From Nectonema munidae (lineage: Eukaryota; Nematomorpha; Nectonematoida; Nectonematidae): a stretch of 64,000 nucleotides of DNA. Positions 35,501 through 47,489 of the stretch are shown piece by piece (the stretch's first letter is position 1; the number at the start of each line of letters is the position of its first letter). The stretch lies in NCBI GenBank assembly GCA_030549495.1, contig JAUIRK010000473.1, positions 1 through 64,000 of the forward strand, written 5' to 3'. The notes below the pieces were generated by a model. That model did not search any database. It saw only the letters and a list, made by a program, of their open reading frames with translations, and was not told where the DNA came from. The position numbers and the translations under genes are program-made.

Positions 35501-36119
35501 CTACTTATTTCGATCCTTTCGACAATGAAAGCTATTGATTTTTCATTTTTCAAGGTCATCGTGTTTACAACATCCTTCACGCAAACATGTTTTAATTAAA
35601 TTTTATTTTTCTTTTTTTACATTTTGATTCTGAAAAAATGTAAATCATATAACATATATATATATATATGTGCTAGGGGAATGAATTTGATAAATGTAAT
35701 GAGAGCCAAATGGTAAAAGTACAGAAAGATTATTGATTTTGTTGTAAAAATTATATACATCCAAAGCCTGGTTGGTTATATATCTTCTAGATCCACCCCT
35801 GCCTTCAATTAGGTAAATCGATGACTGTGCTCGTCTCAACGTCTTATTTGAGAGGAAAATTTCTCTTCCTATACAAATGTTAGGAAACCCTGGACTAGTC
35901 CTTGTATTTATTTTTATAAAAGTATTCTAAATTGTTTCCCCACTGAACAAAAAAGTGAAAAATTTTCAATCTTCTTAAGATGGAATCATCATAAAGTCAC
36001 TTGTTACACATGGTGTAACCAAAACGAATTAAAGTGAAAAAATACAACAATTTTCGTGAAACTTTTAATGAACCAAATTTAGAAAGTTGTGAATACAGGA
36101 TCAATTTTTTCCTCTTTAG
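32504..36119. other. Left arm outer non-genic region
   Basis: Open frames at 32,518-32,751, 33,938-34,165 and 34,208-34,399 recur in the other arm, as expected from duplication, and none has a recognised motif. A (TA)n run lies near 33,098-33,120. The phrase AATAGGTTGAAGATC occurs twice (about 34,737 and 34,846). Confidence 0.45.
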
Positions 36120-36292
36120 ACCCTTATTTATTTAAAGAAGAAATAATACTTATAGCATATGACCTTAATCTAATAAAAATGAGTCAACTGCTCTTAATCC
36201 ATGAGTCTGATCCCAAATTAAAGCTCTCTGTCATAGCGAGAGATCCAGAAACACGTAAGACAAGATATTTCTTAGTGAAAGAAAGCATTTGA
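36120..36292 (+). CDS. Candidate terminal exon of an unknown convergent gene (left arm)
   Basis: A strong acceptor (TTTTTTCCTCTTTAG) is followed by an open stretch reading PYLFKEEIILIAYDLNLIKM, SQLLLIHESDPKLKLSVIAR and DPETRKTRYFLVKESI, then a stop. An AATAAA lies 21 bases later (36,313-36,318). The residue mix is protein-like, unlike the chance AT ORFs around it, and the frame is unchanged in both arms. The product is not recognised and no upstream exon was found. It converges on the ems 3' end, about 90 bases away. Confidence 0.4.
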
Positions 36293-36324
36293 AAGTGGAT
36301 TTAATTAAGAATAATAAATATAAA

Positions 36325-36330
36325 TTTATT
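36325..36330 (-). promoter_or_regulatory. Poly(A) signal of left ems copy
   Basis: TTTATT on plus, AATAAA on the gene strand, about 50 bases beyond the stop codon. It lies within 12 bases of the opposing AATAAA of the plus-strand candidate exon. Confidence 0.6.
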
Positions 36331-36379
36331 GCAACTTTTGTGATAGCATGAATAAAACAGAATGATGACATTTTGATGA

Positions 36380-36568
36380 CTAATTTTCACTAGAAGGGCA
36401 ACTTTCGCTTGAATTCTCTTTGGAGTCATCAAAGGAAAGTGAGAGGCGCTGCTTTTTGTTTGGCGAACATTTCCTATCTTCGGAAACGTCTTCTTCTTCT
36501 TCGCCTTCCTTGCTCTCACATTTATCCCTTTTGTACTTTGTTCTTCTGTTCTGAAACCAAACTTTCAC
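36380..36568 (-). CDS. ems: ems exon 3 (left copy), recognition helix and C-terminus
   Basis: Starts [16 protein letters not shown] after TTTTGAG|GTG, supplying homeodomain residues 45-60 with Trp48, Phe49, Gln50, Asn51 and Arg53. A Glu/Asp-rich stretch ([11 protein letters not shown]) and a Ser-rich tail (CPSSEN) follow before the stop. The intron position after homeodomain residue 44 is the one known in Emx genes. A poly(A) signal lies 50 bases downstream. Confidence 0.95.
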   Translation of the reverse strand: MKVWFQNRRTKYKRDKCESKEGEEEEDVSEDRKCSPNKKQRLSLSFDDSKENSSESCPSSEN

Positions 36569-39500
36569 CTCAAAATTAAAATTTTATTTTACATCAAATA
36601 TTTCCTATAATAAAATCATATTTGTGATTTCAATTTTAAGATTCTTATAATAAATCCAGATGCCATGATACACCAGTACAATATTCTGGAAAGGGTTTCA
36701 TGTAATTTCTACCCATTTAAATCCCCCTCCTCGAATAATAATTCACCCCACTATTGTTTGCTATAATAAGTTAAGCTCAAAAAAATTATAGTGAAACCTA
36801 TATAGTAATTCAAATGATATTCCTCAAAATAACCAACCAGAAGGATATTCAAAAGGTTTGATTTTCTATTGGCTCTAGTTGCTTCCTTTTATATCATTCA
36901 AATTTATATATTTACATATATTATTCTTGTGCACCCATTCCTCCTTCATACATCTCTTCATCGAAAGGAAAAAGAAAAGTGGTAGACAGTGAAAATTACA
37001 TATATAGAGAGAACTAATTGGCGATGCGAAAGACTCTACTCTAGAATTTTTCCTTTTTTTAAATTTTAGCTAACTCTAAAATTAATCATATTTTTTAAAA
37101 TGATTAGATTTATTAATATACCTGGAACAGTTTTCCTGTAAGCGGAAATGGTACTTATGGGTTATCTCCCCCCCCCCCACTCTAAAAAATTTTTTAAAAA
37201 AATTTTTCCAACTTAATAATTTTAAAATACTAATTAATTAATATATTAATAAATTCGTATTAATTAATAATTTTAAATATTTAATTTATGAAAATAAATT
37301 AAACAAATTATTACTTTTTTGCCTGTATGATTTTCATTAGTTACACTATATAATATTTTTTGAGTAAGCAGACGATATTTTGCCAACTAAAATAGTAGAA
37401 TATTTTAGACTTTTTTTATTAGTTTGTATTGGACTCCTGTTTAAACAAGTCATTTATTATTTTTACTCATCATTTAAATTTAAATAAAAATTTTAAAAAA
37501 ATTTTTTAGAGTGGGGTGAGATAACCCATAAGTACCGCGGAAATTACCTGAAATGAAAAATTAACGGGATAGAAGTTTCCTGAGAGGAAAATTTCAGGGT
37601 GAGAGTTAGATGGGTGGAATTTACTGGTCACTCTGGAAAAATAGAAAATCACGATCTCAACACAATTTTATGTTTGAGGAACAAATTTCGCTTTAAAAAA
37701 GTAGAGTATATTTGAGAGAGAACTTTTGTGAATGATAAATTATTTTTCCTAAAATTTTGTCTCAAAAATGTTACGTAGGAGTTTTGGTTTTATCCTCATC
37801 AATGCAATGGATGATAAAGTCGGTTTTACTGAAATCAGAGCTGTAATCATACACAACCAAAATAGAAACAATTGAGAAACAGTAAAACGTTATGCTCCTA
37901 TAAAAAAGAAGGGTAAAGCCAAAATTTCCAATACTATGCTCATCAAATGTTTATCTTGTTTTCTTTTTCATACTTTTTTAAAAAAAATTTTTATTGTAAT
38001 CATGTCTTTATTAATACAAATAAATTTTCTTTCAATGCATTTAAAGTATCACCCTAAATTGATATTGGTCCATAGCCGTTGATGACCATTAGCGTTTTTT
38101 GAAGTTTTCGGGAATTGTCTGAAGTAAGAGTATGTGTAGAGTTTCTGTCTCGAGATTAAGTTTTTTCTGCTTCTTGATTCTCGAGAAAATGCACACGAGA
38201 AAAGTATTGTCTTTATTTTTCTATTTTTATTCAATCGAAAATAAAGAAATCTCAAAAATTTAAATATGATTGAAACTTCTCAATCTTTTTATTTAAATAG
38301 CTAACTGACATTTTAAAAAAAATTTTAAATCGCTCACTATGAAATGAAAAATGGAGGAAATCTTTCACCATTTAAAACTTTTATTTAAATTCTTCATTCC
38401 ATTTAACTCCAAAAAACACTTCAAAATTTTCTTCTACAAATTCTCTAAGGATTGATTTCTATTTTGAGTTTAAGTCTTTAATCGTGAAGAATATGTAATC
38501 TGTCAGCTCAGATTTATGATTAAAAAAATTTCTCTTTAATTGAAATTTTCAGTTGATTAAATTCTTTTTTAAAAAACAGTATTTGAAAAAATATTTGAAT
38601 ATTTATTTAAACAATGCCGAACTATTTTTAAATAAACTATATGAATTTTTTCAAATAAAAATCAGTTTTACATTTTATGTATCCATTATCGTGTTTATCG
38701 CTATTATCCTACTCTTAAGAGATAAACCTCGAGTCTCCAGAATTCTCAATGTAATTTTTCATTTATCGAGAAATCAGAAAGTCTAACTGTCGAATTAATG
38801 TTAGTTTTAATTTTCTGTCCATACTTCTTTTTTATATAATTTTTTCAACTTTCATTTTGAAGCTTATTTTTATTTTATCGAAAAATGATTAAAATACTGG
38901 CAAGCATTGCTATTTTTTATATACAAGTTTGTGAGGAGACTTAAAATATGTATTTGAATTAAGACATAGTTTAAAGCACCAACCTGTGATCTTTACACTT
39001 TTAAATCATTTTTATATCGTTTCTTATTGGAATTTTTTTTTATTTAAACCAAAAGATTTATAAATCATGCCTATAAATGACATGAAATTTGTTAAGTTCC
39101 ATTTTTCTTAAATATAAATTTAATTTGGTCAATTTGTGTACATTGAAATTTAATTTTGCAATACAAAATTCGCAGTTTCCATTTTGAAAATCAATAATAT
39201 TGAGACATATTACTTTTTATTTCATTTATATCTTAAAATGGATTCATTTCTCATGATAGCTCAGAATATTAAAGAAGAGAGTTCAAACCAAACTGGAACA
39301 AAAGCATCAAAAAAATCCAAAGATGATTACATGAAATATAGTTTAATAGTGTCTGAATAAAATGTTTAATAGCTCTTTCCAAAACTATTTTCGCACAACA
39401 CTAATCTCACAGGGCACACCTATTGATAGACACTGGTGTATAATCATTGTGTTGTAAGTTTATGGCTGTCAAATTCATCATAAAAGTTTGTGATTGGCTT

Positions 39501-42500
39501 ATTTCATACATTTTCCTACTTCAAACGATCTTTGTTTTTTATAAGAATAAAAATTTTACTGTTTCTCAACCAAACTTTTTTTGATTTAAGAATATATATT
39601 TTGTATTAAATAATTGTTTTATGATTTTTCTTAGTTCATCATCATCATTTATTTTTAGTATGTGGTTTTTCCTCGTAAAAAGGGTGCACCTTCCTTATTC
39701 AATATGGAATCATAATGCAATGCATTTATTAATTTCTTCCGTTTACATTTTTCTTAGTTAAAAAGATCAAAATATTTAACATATAGTTAAATTATTTTTG
39801 AAATATTTAGTTGGTTATTGAGTTATTAATTAAGTTAGATAGTTAGACTATTCATACTGTAAGTCGGTTAGGTGATTTGTAATTTGTTTAGTTAATAGTT
39901 AACAACGTTATTCAATGAAGACCGATTATTATTGGTGTTTATTTCTGTCAATCACTTTCATCTACGCTTCACTGAAAAGGATGTTTTTGTCGCTGTAAGC
40001 TTTTTCTCCCAAGACCACATAAAATGGAACTATTTTGATTACCTATTTGAAATCATTATTATTATTATTTGCAAATACGATCATTAGAGCAGAGAAGACG
40101 CTCGCTGTTTCAGGAAGATAATTAAGAAGGCAGCAACGATAAACAACACGACTCGTTGATTCCCTGTTGCGCTCGCTGTGATAATGAGTGTCTGTTCATA
40201 TACTCACTTTGAGGTCACAAACAACTCCATCGATCCATACCAATATTTCTCATATACTGATTGGCTGGATAAAATATTACTATTCTATTTCTCAACTTTT
40301 ATCCGACTATTTGTCTAGTATGGTTAATTTTAAAACCTCTTACCGACTTTGGCAACTAGCATTACTTTTATTAATATCAATCTTTAAAAAATAGGCCACA
40401 TCAGTTGGTAAGCGTTAACTAGTAAATTATTTAGTTAAACAAGCTATTAGTTTGTTCGTTTATTCTTCTATGCAGACCGTTTTGAAAAACCGAGAAACAC
40501 TTTTTACAATTTCTCCCTCGATATAGGCTCTGATATAGTTAATTTTACTTTCCAATACTGTTTGCATATTTACACAAAACATCTTCTTAAATTCACACTC
40601 AGAAAAAATATTTTATCGAGTCTAAAATGATTTTTTTCCTAATCGAGCTTAAATAACATATTTTCACTTTCTGTATTATAAAATTTACAGGTTCAAAAGA
40701 ACTTGGGATGAGGCCAGTGACAAGTTGACAACGGTAGGGGAAAAACATCCGAAGATGAGGAAATTTTCATAAGAAGAATGCGCGATTACTTGTGTTTCAG
40801 AGAGGGTTAGTTTTTCTGCCAATTCCTTTCTCTCGGAACCAACAACATATTGATTTTTGTCGAAGGCGTCCTCCAATTTGATGAGTTGGGAGGGCGAAAA
40901 CGCAGTCCTCACTCGCTTGATCTTTTTTAGCGTGTCGTAGTTGTTGTAGGCGTGAAGGCGGTTTTCAGACAACACCAGGTCATCTAAAGTGTAGCATTTC
41001 GAGTTTAGAAGTACTGCCTCTTCAGACATTTCTAATCATATCATTTTTATTCCGTGAAATTTCAGTTATCTCATTTTTTGGGAGCATTTCAAAAAATTGG
41101 GCTTCTACGCTTACCAAAAAAACAATTCCTTCTAACCCTTTTGATTCCAGAAAAGGCAGATGATATTTAATAATTCGATCCGTTGAATACCAATGATCCA
41201 AAAATGGACAGCAGAAGATGTCCTGTTTTTAGCTGAAATCAATTCAAATTCAAAAAAAGTTTTCTTCTTTGCCCGGTCCTTTGCGCGTTAAACTACTTTA
41301 CCTCTTTAGATCCCAGGAAAACCAAACGACATTATAAAAAAATCGTCTGTTTCATTGAATAAGATGGTGCGATCAAATGTGTTAATACAAATAAAGTCAT
41401 TGACCCAAACTAAATTTCATTTACATATTATTTGTCCTAAAATATATAAAATTAGTTACCAGTTAAATTAATTAAAATTAGAAAAGGCAGGGCGGATCTA
41501 GAAATGTGCATTATGAGGGGCAGATTTTACTAAACTAGAACTCAAATGTGAAGCATATAAATTTAAACTTTATCAAAATTTTTAAAACAAAAAGAGGAAT
41601 GAGAGAATTAAAACGATCCTCATTCATTGAACTGAGAAGGAAATTGATTTGGTAAAACTTGATGTAACCTTTTTAGGGCTTCTCACTTTAGAGAAAGATT
41701 GAATCTAAAAAACGAGTTGCAGAAATCATCATAATATTTGAGTTCTACGAAAAGAATTAGATCAAGTTTCAAGCAATTGACAATGCAATTTTAGGGGGAG
41801 GGCGTACACCGGTTTCGCCCCCTCCCCCTAAATCCGCCAGTGAAAGGGGTTGTGGTGATAAAAAATAAATAAAATGTGTAGCACAAACTAGCTTCAGAAA
41901 AACTGATCACCATTAATCAAAGCGATAAAGGGAGTAAAATAAGTTGTTCGTAAAAAACAAAGCACAACGTATTTGCACCAAATGTTATAAACTTGTTCTT
42001 TGCTTACCATGCTCAAATTATAAGAAAGTATAATTATTTCTATTATTTTTTATAAGTTAACTTAATCAAATTAAAAAGCTTAAATCAAAAAAATTAAATA
42101 ATTATTATTTAAAATAATCTTTAATCGGTTAAATATAAAAGTTTCATTTTTTAAGGATAAAATAAAAAGGTCAATTGATCCTGTTAGTAAAAAAAGGATA
42201 AATGCAAATACACACTTCAAATTTAAAAAAAAATGGAATTTTTATTTAGTTAAAATTGTTATTTTATGTAAAAAATGAAATCAATAAGTTTAATTAAAGT
42301 ATTAAAAAATAAGAATATTTAACTGTTCTTTAATTGAAAAGACGTAAATTAAGTCTGTTAGTAGTTCTAGAGTTAAGAAAGGTTTTATCAAAGACAATGT
42401 TGCTATTCTACAGTGATTAATAATATTATATACAGTAACCCATCTCAAATACGATCCTCTAAAACAAGGGTTCTCAACCTTTTTTCTACCATGGCCCCCT

Positions 42501-45500
42501 TTTTTCTCAAATATTATTCTATGGCCCCATAAGGTTTTTCATATATTTTTCTATTTTTTAGAGGTCAAAAACGAAAATTCGGAACTTTTTCATGAAGTTA
42601 ATCATTCAAACAACATAACAGCAAAGCAAAAAACTGTAAAATTCCTTCAAAAATTTTAGAGCTTCTAAATCATAACTTTTTTTCATAATAGTTTAGAATT
42701 AAAGTTGCTTTCCAATTGAGTCTTTTTTTACTTCATATTAACGTTATAAGCCTAGTAGATGGGGAAACAAAACTATAAAAAAGTTCATGAAAATAGAATT
42801 TTCATGTAAAGTTTCAAGATATAGTTGCTAAAATAGTTTTTGCATCATATGTATTAATATAGAAAAATCGACAAAGCTTTGGAGCATTTTTATAAATAAA
42901 AATGAGTCTTTTCGTCAACTTACCTTTTTATTTTAAGCATCGATCTATATCAATCCGAACTTATACTTGTTTTGTGACTTCTCTACCATCTGATATTTAA
43001 ATCATATTTTTTACTGTGGCCCCTCGAGGGCCATATATGGCCCACGTTGTGAAACCCTGTAGTCTAAAACACGACTTCCTCAAATAAATGACTTTATTTA
43101 TACACACAAATGATTTTTTAAAATATATAAATATATTGTTAATTAACTGGTTAACAACCAAATTATTCAAACGCGATCTAATGTAAAGCAGAAGATTTGT
43201 ATTAAAAAACATTAAAATTAAAATTAGTATTATTTTCAATAACATTTCACTTTTAAAATTTTTATTTTCAATAGGATTGATTTTTATGTAAATTTCATGA
43301 ATATTTAATCAAATTATGTTTATTGATAAAAATAAATAAGTTATAATGCTGTCTAGACGTTATCAAAAAATGCTTAATTTTTGAAACACATTTCTAAAGA
43401 CTTCCTCTCAAATACGACTTTTTAAAAGGGGCTTTTTAACTATAGATCAATATAAAAAAATACCAACTGAACACTTCAGCAAACAGAATAATGAGACGTT
43501 ATCTAGTAGCAGAAAATTTGTATAAAAAGGCATTTATAAAAGCAAACGATCTTATTTTTATAAAGTTGACTAAAGTCGACTTTGATCGATAAATGGACAA
43601 ATGTAAATGCAAACATGTTCATATCTTAAAATCAAAATAACTATTTAACCCATTAAGTCCCAATGCTCCCATTTGGGAACATAAGTAATTTCATCTTCGT
43701 CTGCTTTTTTCAATGACTTTGAATATAAATCGTCTGCGTTTTTTTTTAATTATCGTCTGATTTCTATGGTACTTAATGGGTTAAAGAGGAAATTAAAGTA
43801 AATACATCTTTTTTACGAAAGGCACGGCCAGTTTTCATAAATAACGTGCAAGAAAACACGCAAGGTATATTCTTTATAAGCTCGCCATTAAAAACAAAAT
43901 ATATAGGATTTGAATTTCCGCCCGTTTCGTTCTCAACCAGGAATATAATAGGAAAGCTTTGAAAGAGAAATTTTTAAGAAAATAAAGTGAAGTACTCCCT
44001 TTCAAAGCGTTCTTATCAAATTGTTCATAAAGACGGAAACAATCTAAAATTCGAATCCTATATTTTCTTTTTTAAAGTCGACATTTTAAAGAATCACTCC
44101 TTGTTTACTTCTTTTTTACTTTAAAATATATAAATATGAATTTTGGTTTTAACTTTTAATCAAATAAATTAAAATCAAATTCTTTGTTCCATTGTTTAAT
44201 TCTGCGTCAGCAGATGACCAAGAGTATGAAGGAGCTGGTGCATATGTCGATCATCCGTCATAACATTTCTCTGCTATGCGAAATTATTTTTCCATTGGTA
44301 GAGAATTATCGATAAAATTGTAGCATACGTTAATAAATTTTAAGAGATAGATAATCTCTAAACTTGCCTCATCTGCATGAAATTCATTGAAAAGAAAATT
44401 TAGGTTAACAAATTCTTAGACATTGCTAAAGCCATATTAAAATTATAAGAATCAAAGTTTTACAAATGCTCAACTTTAAAAGGTTATTTAAATGATCATT
44501 TTAAAAAAATATGTAATTTTAACTTGTAAATAAATTAATTTTTGAATGGCAGTGAAAACTTTCATTACGACGCACTGTATTAGCCGACCAATCCAGTATT
44601 GTCACTAAAATTAGTATCGTCTTATATTTTGCTTATGAATAGCAGTTGTTTAAAATTCTTGGCCAATCCGACCAACTTCATATGTTGAGATTTAGAACAA
44701 AGAAAACTGCGCCAACATGCGATTGGATAAACTACCATGATTAGCGGAAATCTGAAATGTTCTAATGGTAGAAGCGTAAAATATTTATATATTTATGGAT
44801 TTAAATATGAATTTTAATATTTTCAATATTTATAAGATTTAAACTATAGGATTTCATTCGGCAATATCCCATCTTGTTAGAAATATTGAGGTTTTATAGT
44901 ACGTGAAGGCTAACCATTATAAAATAAAACAAATCTATATCTTCAACACAAGTAACCGAAATGTTAAAATTAAGATTTTCTTGACTATACGCACTTTATA
45001 TTAAATATTATGTGCATTGGATGGAATTATACACAAATTTCTTATTCCGAAAATTGCCAAGGAAACAGATAGTCGCGTACCACCCTTAATGCCGCCCGGC
45101 GAATACTGATTTTGCTGCCCCTCAAAATTTCAAAGAAAACTGCAAAACGCACAAAACTTAATAATATAGGTGTATAGCAGTGTCGGATCCAAGGGGGGGG
45201 GGGGAGGCCCGCTTCGAAAATTACCCTTACTAATTTTGCTTTTTCCCAAAACAATACTTGTTGGTAGTTGATTACGTTTATATCAACGACATGATAAGTC
45301 GAATTCTAAAAGACATAATACAGCTGTTGTATTCTCTGAAGACTTTTAGCAAAATTGCAAAAAATTTAAATACGTTTCGCCCCCCCCCCCCCTCCCTATA
45401 AGAAATTTCTGGATACGCCACTGGTGTATAGGTATTGAAATTGGAGTAAAAAGTGTAGCAAATAATCATTTCATTACCATTTAAGTTTAAAATGTCTCGA

Positions 45501-46139
45501 TTAAATTTTAATTGATTAAATTCTGCGCTCCCTTTCACCTCTTGGTACGCCACTGTAAGCAGATATTTACCTAAGTCTCACTGTAAATACACTGGAAATC
45601 AATGAGAATTTCTCTTTCACTGTTAACATTCGCCCCCGGAGCACTTGTGCTAGGTAGTTGACTGCCTCTACCGGGTGTTTATTTAGACATTTCTAATGTG
45701 GGAGAGACACATTGATTTTATGAATGGAGAAGCTCAAAACGATCCACACGCAGAACATGAGGAGATAGAAAAAATGTAAAGGTGAGTTACTATAGAGGAA
45801 AGGGTTCATGAATTTCTGGCTTTCTGCGAGTAGGGTGTAGTAGAGCAGTCTTGTGTCATTGCTGGGGTAGGCAGAAGGTATTCCCAGGCTGGGCGTTGCG
45901 TCGAGCGAGTGCGAAAAGGAGGACTCGTACATGCTCGTGTTTGGCACGTAGGATGCGGGAAAGGAACACGTTGAGAACTGTGTGGGGATGGCGGGGGTGC
46001 ACATGTGGGGGCTGTTGTTTTGGATGTCCTGTATTAAAAAGTTTTCTGCTGTTTTGGAAATTTTGAGGCCTGGTTTTTGGAACGGCTTCGAGCTTATAAG
46101 AGAGTCGATTGAAAAGCTGGGTTTTGTCACAATCTGCAT
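36380..46139 (-). CDS. ems: Empty spiracles / Emx homeobox transcription factor, left copy (gene span)
   Basis: Homeodomain activator/repressor that patterns the anterior head and brain in animals; acts in the nucleus. Three exons, 46139-45791, 40983-40790 and 36568-36380, join in phase to 243 codons plus stop, close to vertebrate EMX2 (about 252). Residues 5-15 ([11 protein letters not shown]) match the EMX N-terminus (KRCFTIESLV), an eh1-like Groucho-binding motif. NPFLY..LVLSENR near 112-125 resembles the EMX FYPWVLRNRF hinge, and 138-197 form the homeodomain. Splice sites are ATA|GTAACT, CTTTAG|ATG, CAA|GTAATC and TTTGAG|GTG. Relative to the right copy it has Met70 and Pro88 where the right has Lys and His. 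Introns hold several MITEs. It is a mirror of the right-arm gene and might be its allele. Confidence 0.93.
37150..37536. mobile_element. MITE with long TIRs, left arm (ems intron 2)
   Basis: Ends GGTACTTATGGGTTATCTCC and the exact inverse; the TIRs extend about 50 bases through a C/G run and AGAGTG...AAAAAATTTTTT. A perfect 8-base duplication GCGGAAAT flanks it (37,042-based word at 37,142-37,149 and 37,537-37,544). 387 bases, no ORF. Confidence 0.9.
40790..40983 (-). CDS. ems: ems exon 2 (left copy), homeodomain helices 1-2
   Basis: 194 bases from CTACACTTTAG|ATGACC to ACACAA|GTAATC. Encodes [20 protein letters not shown] then [20 protein letters not shown] and [20 protein letters not shown], up to Gln44 of the homeodomain. 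AFSPSQL and YVVG(A/S)ERK are Emx-class signatures. Confidence 0.93.
41488..41842. mobile_element. hAT-like MITE (GGCGGATCTAG ends), left arm
   Basis: Left end CAGGGCGGATCTAGAAATG; right end, inverted, CACTGGCGGATTTAGGGGG. A C-rich block lies near the right end. The flanks AGAAAAGG and TGAAAGGG may be a decayed 8-base duplication. The CAG(G/T)GGCGGAT termini are typical of hAT-derived MITEs. In ems intron 1. Confidence 0.65.
42466..43062. mobile_element. hAT-like non-autonomous element, left arm
   Basis: Starts AAGGGTTCTCAACCTTTTTT and ends, inverted, CTACAGGGTTTCACAACGTG. A perfect 8-base duplication TCTAAAAC is present at 42,458-42,465 and 43,063-43,070. The sub-terminal TGGCCCC motifs (ACCATGGCCCCC, GGGCCATATATGGCCC) are typical of this hAT group. 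597 bases, no transposase. Confidence 0.9.
43649..43780. mobile_element. TTAA-flanked MITE, copy D (left arm)
   Basis: 132 bases, ends CCCATTAAGTCCC and inverted CCCATTAAGTACC, with TTAA on both sides (43,645-43,648 and 43,781-43,784). The fullest copy of the family that also occurs at 19,040, 19,650 and 30,396. Confidence 0.9.
45178..45423. mobile_element. hAT-type MITE with internal G/C runs, left arm
   Basis: Begins CAGTGTCGGATCCAAG then 12 G. Ends with 13 C then TCTGGATACGCCACTG, which inverts to CAGTGGCGTATCCAGA. A perfect 8-base duplication GTGTATAG flanks it (45,170-45,177 and 45,424-45,431). It may itself be nested in a related element, since a second GGTACGCCACTG end occurs at about 45,543-45,554. 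Confidence 0.88.
45791..46139 (-). CDS. ems: ems exon 1 (left copy)
   Basis: 349 bases from the start codon ATGCAG to CTATA|GTAACT, leaving phase 1. Encodes [20 protein letters not shown] and a Ser/Pro/Tyr-rich middle ([20 protein letters not shown]) as usual for the N-terminal half of Emx proteins, ending MNPFLY. It is clearly GC-richer than its surroundings. Reading on past the donor gives a hydrophobic tail ([14 protein letters not shown]) that I judge intronic, because the shorter form joins in phase and restores the Emx hinge. Confidence 0.85.
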
Positions 46140-46231
46140 TTTCTGTAATTCACTTTACTTACTCTATTCAAATGCTAATGAAGAAATGATATGGCAAGTT
46201 TATTAAATACAAATGAGTTGGGAGTGCAGAG

Positions 46232-46237
46232 TTTATA
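46232..46237 (-). promoter_or_regulatory. Candidate TATA box of left ems copy
   Basis: TATAAA on the minus strand about 95 bases upstream of the start codon, mirroring the right copy. It would give a 5' leader of roughly 65 bases. Inference from position only. Confidence 0.35.
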
Positions 46238-47204
46238 ATTTAAATACTCATACTTACTTAATATGCCAATAATTGCTGTAATCATTGATATAAATTGCAT
46301 ACTTTAACACGTCGCTTTAATTGGTCCAGACAACTGTCAATCAATTTGATAGACACTCCTTCGTTCAACTTCTTTTCTTCTATTACACGTTCGCAGTGGC
46401 ATCCTGCATAATGCGTCTTGCTAATAACTTGTTTTACTTAAATACATAAAGTGTTGAGAAAGCGATGGGAAAGATAACAAGTTTGTCAGTGTGTACATGA
46501 GATGTGTTAGTAGCAAAGCAAAACTAATCAACAAAGCGTGAGGCTCATATTCTTTTCGCAAACACGCCAATGTCTATGCTTACTTATTAGACTGTCTCTC
46601 TTGCTTCTTATTCCACGCTATTTATCGTGGTTAAGTCTAAGGGCGGGAAAATCTTTTTTGATTCTGAACCGTCTTTCCGTTATGCCAGATTTATCTGAAC
46701 CAACCAGGGTTAACGGTTGGAGTGTGCATAGCTAGATCAGGTTTTAAAGATCCCTTAATCCGATTCAACCAATTGGAAAGCGCAAAAGTATGAGATGAGA
46801 ATTTCAACCGAAACTTACTAAGGCTTATGAAAACTTTACACTTTTATTTTAATATTTCTTATTAACTTTACAATGTTTCTAAAGTTTTACCCATTAGATC
46901 ACATATCCATTTTGCATGGAATACAGCGTTATTCAGGAGAGGGAATTGTGGAGTGAACTTTATTTAGAAGGGTTTATGTTGTAACTTTCTTCAAGAACTT
47001 TCTTTTTCACTTTTTTTCAATTTGCTGATATTGGAATATTTATCAATGAAATAGAACAGTGCTATGAAAATAAGTTTCAAGATAACTTTTACAAATTTAT
47101 TCTAAGCCTATATAGGAAAAGATTGGCATAATAATAATAATAATAAGCTCCTAGTAAGAAAAACCGTAAACCATTTCCTAAATTTTCATTAAAAATATGA
47201 ATAT

Positions 47205-47489
47205 ATGTCAGATAAAAATATAGAAAATTTAGTTAGAGACTTCTCCACACAAAAATGCACCACGGCTCTCATATTAAGAGCGAATACAGTTTGGCTCAAA
47301 GCGAAAATCATCAGACAGAGAAAGTTATTTAAAATAGGCATTAATATTTATAGTAAGATTTGTTCACAAAAGCGTAGACCTTTTCTCAAAATTTGTGACG
47401 AGCGAAATGGAGTTCACACTCAAAATAGGGATGGATGCTGCAAAAGAGTTTTTGATATTCCATCTTCAACAGTTTATGTGTCGCGATAG
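47205..47489 (+). other. Unassigned open frame conserved in both arms (left)
   Basis: 95 codons (KCTTALILRANTVWLKAKII, ICDERNGVHTQNRDGCCKRV). The mirror frame at 49,037-49,330 (minus) is three codons longer because of a 9-base tandem duplication and stays open. No family is recognised and there is no clear splice or promoter context, so it may be chance. Confidence 0.25.

Noticed and set aside
42997-43245. 82-codon minus-strand frame and its mirror at 53,297-53,545
   Set aside because: Low-complexity Ile/Leu/Asn frame that runs into the end of a hAT-like element.
45850-46206. Plus-strand frames opposite ems exon 1
   Set aside because: Antisense shadows of the GC-richer ems exon, seen identically opposite the right copy.
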